Source: DATGQT01 sp033720695 (lineage in GTDB: Bacteria; Bacteroidota; Rhodothermia; Rhodothermales; Rubricoccaceae). From it: a stretch of DNA of 5,511 bases. The position numbers were made by a program, and so were the translations under genes. The notes beneath the pieces were generated by a model, which was not told the origin of the DNA, made no database searches, and saw only the letters and a list, made by a program, of their open reading frames with translations. The stretch is taken from NCBI GenBank assembly GCA_033720695.1, contig JAWWCA010000227.1:1-5511 (forward strand), in the 5' to 3' direction. Shown piece by piece: positions 1 to 4,913 of this stretch (the stretch's first letter is position 1; each line of letters opens with the position of its first letter).

Positions 1-550
1 CGGGCTCCTCGATGCCCTGCTCGCCCAGGAGGCCGAGCACGTAGGCCCCCCACGCGTTGAGCGGGATCATCACGCAGACGGCCGCGCTCGTCGAGTCGAT
101 GAGGTAGGCGAGCATCTCGCGGCTCCGCCGGTGCCGGTCGAAGAGCGGCCGCGCCACCGCGCCTGCCACGAGGCACGTGATGTTGCTCTCGATGAAGATG
201 ACGATGCCGGTGAGGAAGGCGAGGAGCCGCGCGCCCCGCGGCCCCGCGAAGAGCCCGCGCCGCTCGACGGCGTCGACGAACCCGCGCACGCCGCCGACGG
301 CCTCGACCGTCGCGATGAGCGCGCCGATGACGAGCGTGAACAGGATCACGCGCGCGTTGCCGGCGTCGCCGAGGACGGCCACGAGCGCCTCGACGGTGGC
401 GCCCAGCCCGGCGAGGGGGTTCCAGCCGTGGAGGACGGTCCAGCCCAGCCAGACGCCGGCGGCGAGCGAGAGGTACACCTGCCGCGTCCCAATCGCGAGG
501 GCGATGGCGAGGAGCGGGGGGAGGAGGGAGATCGCGGAGGGCTCGGGCAC
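1..550 (-). CDS. Na+/H+ antiporter, NhaC family (N-terminal part, cut by window edge)
   Basis: Inner-membrane secondary transporter expected to exchange Na+ for H+ in pH and salt homeostasis. Only the first 183 residues are present; the frame runs open off the left edge. Family members are usually about 450-500 residues, so over half is missing. Visible: a hydrophobic N-terminus (about residues 7-40) with the pattern SLLPPLLAIALAIGTRQVYL, and further hydrophobic spans at about 66-88, 108-130 and 155-176. The segment at 133-154 (ARPLFDRHRRSREMLAYLID, then ST) matches the conserved NhaC loop. The start is a GTG at 550-548. It is the only usable start between an upstream in-frame TGA and the first conserved residues, and no clear Shine-Dalgarno precedes it. 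The gene diverges from the aminotransferase gene. One oddity: residues 119-123 read FIESN where many NhaC proteins carry paired aspartates. The family call is strong; the ion specificity is inferred. Confidence 0.8.
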   Translation of the reverse strand, partial: MPEPSAISLLPPLLAIALAIGTRQVYLSLAAGVWLGWTVLHGWNPLAGLGATVEALVAVLGDAGNARVILFTLVIGALIATVEAVGGVRGFVDAVERRGLFAGPRGARLLAFLTGIVIFIESNITCLVAGAVARPLFDRHRRSREMLAYLIDSTSAAVCVMIPLNAWGAYVLGLLGEQGIEEP

Positions 551-646
551 GGGCGCGGCGAAAGGACGGCGGCGGAAGATAGACGGCGCGCGGCCTCCAA
601 CGGCGCCGGCATCGTATCATGCCGTCGGTACAAGCCAGGGATCGTC
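551..646. promoter_or_regulatory. Divergent intergenic region between the antiporter and aminotransferase genes
   Basis: This 96 bp gap must hold the promoters of both divergent genes. On the minus strand, TATCTTCC (581-574) partly resembles the Bacteroidota -7 element TAnnTTTG. It lies about 24 bp before the GTG start of the antiporter gene, with a TTG 16 bp further upstream, which is shorter than the usual spacing. On the plus strand the only AT-richer patch is around 611-620, with no convincing -33 partner. AGGG at 637-640 lies 6 bp before the ATG at 647 and is a plausible weak ribosome binding site for the aminotransferase. The role of the gap follows from gene orientation; the individual elements are weak. 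Confidence 0.35.
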
Positions 647-1966
647 ATGCAACGCCGAGACTTCTTCAAGCGGGCCGGACTGGCCCTGGGCGCCGTCCCC
701 GCCGTCGGCGCCCTCCCGCTGTCCCACGCGCTGCCGGCGGCGGCGGAAGGCCCTCGCCCCTTCGACCCGACCGACTGGGACGACGTCCGCGACCAGTTCG
801 CCCTCACCCGGGCGCACGTCCACATGGCGTCGTTCCTCCTCGCCAGCCACCCCCGGCCCGTCGCCGAGGCCATCGAGCGGCACCGCCGGGGGTTCGACGA
901 GGACCCGGTGACGTACTGGGAGGCGCACTTCATGACGGCCGAGCCGCAGGTGCAGGCCGCCGCGGGCCGCTACCTCGGCGTGGACCCCGGCCTCATCGCG
1001 CTCACCGACAGCACGACGATGGGGCTCGGCCTCGTCTACGGCGCCCTCCGCCTCCGCCCCGGCCAGGAGATCCTCACGACGCCCCACGGCCACTACGCCA
1101 CCATCAAGGCGCTGAGCCTCCGTGCCGAGCGGACGGGCGCGGCGGTCCGCGAGGTCGCCCTCTACGACGACCCCGCCGCGACCTCCGTCGACGCCGTCGT
1201 GGGCCGGATGCGGGCGGCGATCACGGACCGGACGCGCGTCCTCGCCGTCACCTGGGTCCACTCCTCGACCGGCGTCAAGCTCCCGCTCGCGGCCATGGCC
1301 GAGGCCCTCCGCGCCGTCAACGCCGGCCGCGACGCTGGCGACCGCGTCCTCTTCTGCGTCGACGGTGTCCACGGCCTCGGCATCGACGACGTGGCGATGG
1401 ACGACCTCGGCGCCGACCTCTTCGTGGCCGGGACGCACAAGTGGCTCTTCGGCCCGCGCGGGACCGGCATCATCTACGGGCGGCGGGAGGCGTGGGACGC
1501 GCTCGACCCCATCATCCCGAGCTTCGGCCCGAGCGTGGGCGTCTGGCTCGGGCTGCTCCCCCCGGACACCCCCCTCGTGACGCCCGGCAGCGTCCACACG
1601 CCGGGCGGCTTCCACTCGTTCGAGCACCGGTGGGCGCTCGGCGAGGCGTTCCGCTTCCACGAGGCGCTCGGCAAGGACCGCGTGGAGGCCCGCATCCACA
1701 GCCTCAACACGCAGGCGAAAGAGGCCCTCGCCGCGATGCCGCACGTCCGCCTCTACACGCCGGCGAGCCCGGCGCTCTCGGCCGGCATCATCTGCTTCGA
1801 CGTGGACGGGCACGCGCCCACGGAGGTCGTGGCCCACCTCCACGCGCGGGGCATCGTGGCGAGCACGAGCCCGTACCCGGTCTCGTACGCCCGCATCGCG
1901 CCGAGCCTCCTCAACGACGAGGCCGAGGTGGAGCAGACCGTCGCGGCGATCGCGGCGATGGGGTAG
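647..1966 (+). CDS. Tat-exported class V aminotransferase-fold PLP enzyme
   Basis: A 439-residue PLP-dependent enzyme of the class V fold (cysteine desulfurase / isopenicillin N epimerase-like group). The reaction and substrate cannot be told from sequence. The N-terminus MQRRDFFKRAGLALGA is a twin-arginine signal: RRDFFK, then a hydrophobic stretch, with likely cleavage near A31-A33 (LPAAAE). Visible active-site elements are TDSTTMG at 120-126 (phosphate-binding turn), H147 and H149 in TPHGHY, D239 in CVDGVHGLG (pairs with the pyridine nitrogen) and K265 in AGTHKWLFGPRGTG (Schiff-base lysine). Length fits the family plus a signal peptide. The frame is open further upstream to 131, but ATG 647 is chosen because AGGG lies 6 bp before it, the Tat signal starts exactly there, and the upstream part overlaps the antiporter gene and is low-complexity. 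The gene is probably monocistronic, because the next gene converges on it. No lipobox cysteine is present, so a soluble periplasmic product is expected. Confidence 0.88.
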   Translation: MQRRDFFKRAGLALGAVPAVGALPLSHALPAAAEGPRPFDPTDWDDVRDQFALTRAHVHMASFLLASHPRPVAEAIERHRRGFDEDPVTYWEAHFMTAEPQVQAAAGRYLGVDPGLIALTDSTTMGLGLVYGALRLRPGQEILTTPHGHYATIKALSLRAERTGAAVREVALYDDPAATSVDAVVGRMRAAITDRTRVLAVTWVHSSTGVKLPLAAMAEALRAVNAGRDAGDRVLFCVDGVHGLGIDDVAMDDLGADLFVAGTHKWLFGPRGTGIIYGRREAWDALDPIIPSFGPSVGVWLGLLPPDTPLVTPGSVHTPGGFHSFEHRWALGEAFRFHEALGKDRVEARIHSLNTQAKEALAAMPHVRLYTPASPALSAGIICFDVDGHAPTEVVAHLHARGIVASTSPYPVSYARIAPSLLNDEAEVEQTVAAIAAMG

Positions 1967-2005
1967 CGGGGCGCCGCGGGCGGGCGCCGTCTCGGGGCGC
2001 GGGCC
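1967..2005. terminator. Possible bidirectional terminator between convergent genes
   Basis: The 39 bp between the two convergent stop codons contains GGCGCC at 1970-1975 and again at 1983-1988. These can pair as a 6 bp all-GC stem with a 7-base loop (1976-1982). There is no T-run on either side, so it is not a classical intrinsic terminator. In DNA this GC-rich a 6 bp inverted repeat can arise by chance. The position between two converging genes is the main support. Confidence 0.28.
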
Positions 2006-2260
2006 TCAGGGCGCGTCGTGCCAGTGCCCGTGCTCCTCGGACCACACCTTGCCCGGGGGCGCCTCGCCCCGCGCGCCGGCCGCCGCCGGGTCGGCGCCCG
2101 GGATCACGACGCCGGCCAGGACGAGGCTGCCCACGAGGAAGAGGGCGACGAGCGCCGCCGTCACGGTCGGGCGCTGATGCCACGCGGCTTTCCCAGCGCA
2201 GCACTGCTTGTGCTTGAGTCCGCTGCCGCAAGGGCACGGGTCGTTCCGTCCAGCGTTCAT
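2006..2260 (-). CDS. Small SEC-C zinc-motif membrane protein with a HGHWH tail
   Basis: An 84-residue protein in three parts. Residues 1-21 (NDPCPCGSGLKHKQCC) are a complete SEC-C motif with C9, C11, C20 and C21 as zinc ligands, as at the end of SecA and in many small proteins. Residues about 32-54 form one hydrophobic membrane span. Residues 68-84 form a tail with W73, H77, H79, W80 and H81 (KVWSEEHGHWHD) that could bind metal. Basic residues lie before the span (K16, K18, K24, R30) and acidic ones after it, which suggests the zinc motif is cytoplasmic and the tail periplasmic. The ATG start at 2260 is directly followed by the motif, so the start is secure, although no clear Shine-Dalgarno is seen. 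It lies 58 bp downstream of the Asp-box protein gene on the same strand and has its own promoter-like element. The function is unknown; metal sensing, metal handling or a link to protein export are all guesses. Confidence 0.85.
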   Translation of the reverse strand: MNAGRNDPCPCGSGLKHKQCCAGKAAWHQRPTVTAALVALFLVGSLVLAGVVIPGADPAAAGARGEAPPGKVWSEEHGHWHDAP

Positions 2261-2293
2261 GACGTCGATAAGGGGCGAGGGGAAGGGCCGACG

Positions 2294-2304
2294 CTCAATA
2301 TAAA
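2294..2304 (-). promoter_or_regulatory. AT-rich promoter-like element upstream of the SEC-C gene
   Basis: Read on the minus strand this is TTTATATTGAG, an 11-base AT-rich island in otherwise GC-rich DNA. Its core TATATTG comes close to the Bacteroidota -7 consensus TAnnTTTG, with TA and TT in place. It lies 34 bp before the ATG of the SEC-C gene, which would give a leader of roughly 25-30 bases. No clear TTG sits at the expected -33 distance, so the call rests on the -7-like element and its position. It suggests the small gene can be expressed independently of the gene upstream. Confidence 0.4.
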
Positions 2305-2318
2305 CCGGGCGCTGCGGG

Positions 2319-2561
2319 TCATCGCACGACGGTCACGCGCTGCGTCACGGCCTGGCCGCCCGCCTCCAGCCGCACGAGGTAGCTGCCGGCGGGGAGGCGC
2401 CCGGCGTCGAGGCGGGCGGTGTGCCGGCCGGCCGGCCGCGTGCCCTCGGCGAGGACGGCGAGGCGGCGGCCCTGCGCGTCGTAGAGCGCGAGGCGGACGG
2501 CCTCGGCGCGGGGCAGCCGGTAGGCCACCGTCGCCGCGTCGCGGACGGGGTTCGGGGCCAC
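2319..2561 (-). other. T9SS type A C-terminal sorting domain of the Asp-box protein
   Basis: The last roughly 80 residues (about 757-836) have the standard order: PNP at the start of the first strand, LYDAQGRRLAVL in the middle, then a G-R-L-PAGSYLVRLEAGG hairpin and a short basic end (RVTVVR). In this family the domain is recognised by the outer-membrane T9SS machinery and usually removed, with the passenger then released or attached to the surface. It aligns along its whole length with the end of the neighbouring gene. Confidence 0.85.
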
Positions 2562-4829
2562 CCGCTCCAGCGCGAAGCCGTCGGGCGTCGCGCCGGGCTC
2601 GGTGGCGACGGGCGCCGCCTCGAGGGGCCGCTTCCACATCCCGTTCCCGTGCGTCGCCACGCGGAGCGTCCGGTCCATCGGGCTCACCTTGAGGTCGGAC
2701 ACCATCACGGCCTCGGGGAGGCCGGCGTTGAAGCTCTCCCACGTCCCGCCGCCGTCGCGGCTGACGAAGACGCCGACGTCGTTGCCGACGTAGACGTCGG
2801 TGGGGAAGCCGGGGTCCACGATGACGGCGTTCGTGGGGGCGTCGGGGAGGGTGCCGGTGACGTCGGTCCAGGAGGCGCCGCCGTCGGTGGTCTTGAACAC
2901 GTGGCCGGCGCCGAAGCCGGCGGCGACGACGTAGGCCGTCCGGTCGTCGGAGGGGTCCACGGCGATGTCGTGGAAGATGCGGTCCGGGAGCGAGCCCGTG
3001 ATGTCGGTCCACGAGTCGCCGCCGTTGCGGGTGACGAAGACGCCGGTGCGGGAGCCGAGGAGGTTGGGGATCCGGTCCGGCGCCGTGGTGACGTAGACGA
3101 CGTCGGCGTCGGTCTCGGAGACGGCCATGCCGACGGCGGCGTTGCCGTCGAGGCTCTGGCCGCCGTTGGTGAAGGACCAGCTGCCGCCGAAGTTGTCGGA
3201 GCGGAAGACGATGGCGCGGCCGGCGTAGAGGCGGTCGGGGTCGCTCGGGGCCACGACGTAGGGGGCGATGAAGGCGGTGTTGCCGCCGGAGGGCGGCGAG
3301 GCGAAGCCCGTCGTGGAGCACCGGATGTTGAGGTACTGCGACGACGTGCACCACCGGCTGTCGTCGGTGGGGTCGATCACGGTCCACGACCCGTCGCCGC
3401 CGCCGACGTCGAGCCAGTCGGGGTCGCCGGTCCAGCGCCAGGAGCCGTTGTCCTGGGCGCCGCCGAGGGCGAAGAGGGAGTCCGTCGCGGCGTGGCTGGT
3501 GCCGTTGTAGAACTGGAGCGTGAGATAGCCGTCGTTGAGGTTCTCGTAGGTCTGGCCGCCGTCCGTCGTGCGGTAGATCCCGCCGTCCTCGGCGAAGTAG
3601 GCGATGTCGGGGTCGGTGGGGTGGAAGGCGATGGCGTGGTGGTCGACGTGGATGGGGGCCTGGCCGCCGACGGTGTTGAACCCGCCGTCGTAGGACTTGT
3701 AGAGCGGGACGCCCGCGAGGAAGACGGTGTCCGGGCGGTGGGGGTTGACGCCGGCGTAGTGGGCGAACCACCCCTGGTAGAGCGCGTAGTCGAGCGTGGT
3801 GACGGTCTCCCAGGTGTCGCCGCCGTCGAGGGTGCGGATGAGCCAGGTGCTCGACGGCCCTTTGATGCCGTTGCCGACGCTGGCGTAGACGATGTCGGGG
3901 TCGGGGTGGGTGTCGAGGATGATCTTCCCGATGAAGTCGCTCGGGACCCCGTTCGTGAGCTGGGTCCAGGTGTCGCCGCCGTCGGTGGTGCGGTAGATCC
4001 CCTTGCCCTCGCTGCCCTGGTCGCCGTGGGAGGCGATGGCCCAGTCGGGGTCGCCGGGGCGGAGGACGATGTCCATCGCCATGACGACGGGGTGGACGTT
4101 GGTCCAGGTGTCGCCGCCGTCGGTGGAGCGGTAGACGCCCTCGGTCGTGGCCGCCCACACGTCGTCCTTGTCGCTGGGGTTGATGCGGATGCGGGCGACG
4201 CCGCGCTCCTGGTTCAGGCTCCAGTCGAGGGCGTGGCTCCAGGTCGCCCCGCCGTCGGTGCTCTTGAGGATGCCAATGCCGTAGGAGCCGCGCGTGGGCC
4301 GCTCGACGATGCCGCCCTGGATGTCCTGGTAGCGGTAGACCTCGCCGGTGCCGACGTAGAGCGTGCTCGTGTCCGTCGGGGCGATGCGGACGTCGGTCGT
4401 GGAGGTGATGGGGAAGCCCGTCGCGACGCGCTCCCAGGAGCCGTTGAGGCCGGCCTCGTAGGAGCGCCAGAGGCCGCCGCCGGCGGAGCCGAGCCAGACG
4501 GTCTCGCCGCGGAGCGGGTTGATCGTCACGGCGAGCGTGCGGCCGCCGTTGTTGTACGGCCCCATCGGCTCCCACTGCGTGCCGCCGCGCTCGGTCGCGC
4601 TCATGGCGAGGCGCTGGGCGTAGGCGGCCGTGAGCCCCTCGCTCGGGAACGTGCCCGAGGGGTAGGCCCGCTGCATCTCCCACCAGACGAGCGCCTCGGC
4701 GGCGCCGGAGATGCCGTAGGGCGAGCGGATCGTCTCGCCGTCGGCGCCGGGGGGCGCGTCGGGCCACAGGGCCCAGGCCGCGACGGCGGCGAGGAGGACG
4801 GCAGGGAGGAGGGCGTAGCGGAGCTTCAC
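2319..4829 (-). CDS. Secreted Asp-box (BNR/VPS10-like) beta-propeller protein with T9SS sorting domain
   Basis: An 836-residue protein predicted to cross the inner membrane by Sec and the outer membrane by the type IX secretion system. Residues 1 to about 20 are a hydrophobic signal peptide. Asp boxes (S/T-x-D-x-G-x-T/S-W and variants) start at about 190, 235, 281, 333, 379, 421, 544, 600, 647 and 690, pointing to one large or two smaller beta-propellers of the sortilin/VPS10, sialidase-like type. Between 429 and 543 there is a box-free stretch with GGAQDNGS (456-463), GGGDGSW (476-482) and the only two cysteines (C494, C504). Residues about 757-836 are a T9SS type A sorting domain (APNPVRD, LYDAQGRRL, AGSYLVRLEAGG). 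The start is GTG at 4829-4827, the only start after an in-frame TAG just upstream. No sialidase catalytic set (Arg triad with Tyr/Glu) is recognisable, so enzymatic activity is not claimed; binding or glycan processing are both possible. It follows another T9SS cargo gene after 84 bp. Confidence 0.88.
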   Translation of the reverse strand: MKLRYALLPAVLLAAVAAWALWPDAPPGADGETIRSPYGISGAAEALVWWEMQRAYPSGTFPSEGLTAAYAQRLAMSATERGGTQWEPMGPYNNGGRTLAVTINPLRGETVWLGSAGGGLWRSYEAGLNGSWERVATGFPITSTTDVRIAPTDTSTLYVGTGEVYRYQDIQGGIVERPTRGSYGIGILKSTDGGATWSHALDWSLNQERGVARIRINPSDKDDVWAATTEGVYRSTDGGDTWTNVHPVVMAMDIVLRPGDPDWAIASHGDQGSEGKGIYRTTDGGDTWTQLTNGVPSDFIGKIILDTHPDPDIVYASVGNGIKGPSSTWLIRTLDGGDTWETVTTLDYALYQGWFAHYAGVNPHRPDTVFLAGVPLYKSYDGGFNTVGGQAPIHVDHHAIAFHPTDPDIAYFAEDGGIYRTTDGGQTYENLNDGYLTLQFYNGTSHAATDSLFALGGAQDNGSWRWTGDPDWLDVGGGDGSWTVIDPTDDSRWCTSSQYLNIRCSTTGFASPPSGGNTAFIAPYVVAPSDPDRLYAGRAIVFRSDNFGGSWSFTNGGQSLDGNAAVGMAVSETDADVVYVTTAPDRIPNLLGSRTGVFVTRNGGDSWTDITGSLPDRIFHDIAVDPSDDRTAYVVAAGFGAGHVFKTTDGGASWTDVTGTLPDAPTNAVIVDPGFPTDVYVGNDVGVFVSRDGGGTWESFNAGLPEAVMVSDLKVSPMDRTLRVATHGNGMWKRPLEAAPVATEPGATPDGFALERVAPNPVRDAATVAYRLPRAEAVRLALYDAQGRRLAVLAEGTRPAGRHTARLDAGRLPAGSYLVRLEAGGQAVTQRVTVVR
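3963..4135 (-). repeat. Near-identical Asp-box coding repeat (35 bp, two copies)
   Basis: Positions 3963-3997 and 4101-4135 match at 34 of 35 bases, differing only at 3989 (T) versus 4127 (A). They encode YRTTDGGDTWT and YRSTDGGDTWT, the third and second Asp boxes of the propeller. Shorter related copies sharing the core GTCGCCGCCGTC occur near 3815 and 3550, and more diverged ones near 2750, 2880, 3015 and 4250. The identity at nucleotide level, including synonymous sites, goes beyond what the protein motif requires. Confidence 0.75.
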
Positions 4830-4913
4830 GGCGACGGCAGTTGGTGAGCCCCGACACTACGGCGAGAGGGGGGGCGGGGGCAAGTCCTTTCCGGGGGACA
4901 GCGCCCGGGGTCG
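4830..4913 (-). promoter_or_regulatory. Intergenic region with a weak promoter candidate for the Asp-box gene
   Basis: This 84 bp gap separates the two T9SS cargo genes. On the minus strand TTG (4883-4881) is followed after 21 bases by TAGTGTCG (4859-4852), a partial match to the Bacteroidota arrangement TTG-N19-21-TAnnTTTG. It would place transcription start about 15-20 bases before the GTG start. Just after the upstream stop, CCGGG/CCCGG (4891-4895 with 4904-4908) can form a 5 bp stem with an 8-base loop, but no T-run follows. The two elements together could separate the transcription units; each alone is weak. Confidence 0.27.

Noticed and set aside
131..646. Upstream extension of the aminotransferase frame by 172 codons.
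   Set aside because: It overlaps the antiporter gene on the other strand, is charged low-complexity sequence, and would bury the Tat signal in the middle of the protein.
346..933. A 195-codon minus-strand frame covering the divergent gap.
   Set aside because: Its translation is S/P/R-rich without motifs. The correct minus-strand frame for this stretch is the NhaC-family protein starting with GTG at 550.
617..1843. A 408-codon minus-strand frame and overlapping plus-strand frames across the aminotransferase gene.
   Set aside because: All are low-complexity R/G/V/E or P/R-rich. The aminotransferase frame contains every expected PLP motif and accounts for the region.
2319..4829. Annotation of the Asp-box protein as a sialidase.
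   Set aside because: Asp boxes are shared by many non-enzymatic propellers. I could not identify the arginine triad or the Tyr/Glu catalytic pair.
2421..4847. An 808-codon open frame on the plus strand, antisense to the Asp-box gene.
   Set aside because: The translation is monotonous V/G/A/D/E/R-rich with no domain, and it mirrors the codon bias of the minus-strand gene, which has a signal peptide, Asp boxes and a sorting domain. Long shadow frames are expected at this GC.
4891..4908. Hairpin CCGGG/CCCGG just after the stop of the partial T9SS gene, as a terminator.
   Set aside because: A 5 bp stem with an 8-base loop and no T-run is too easily met by chance at this GC, so it is only mentioned in the intergenic entry.
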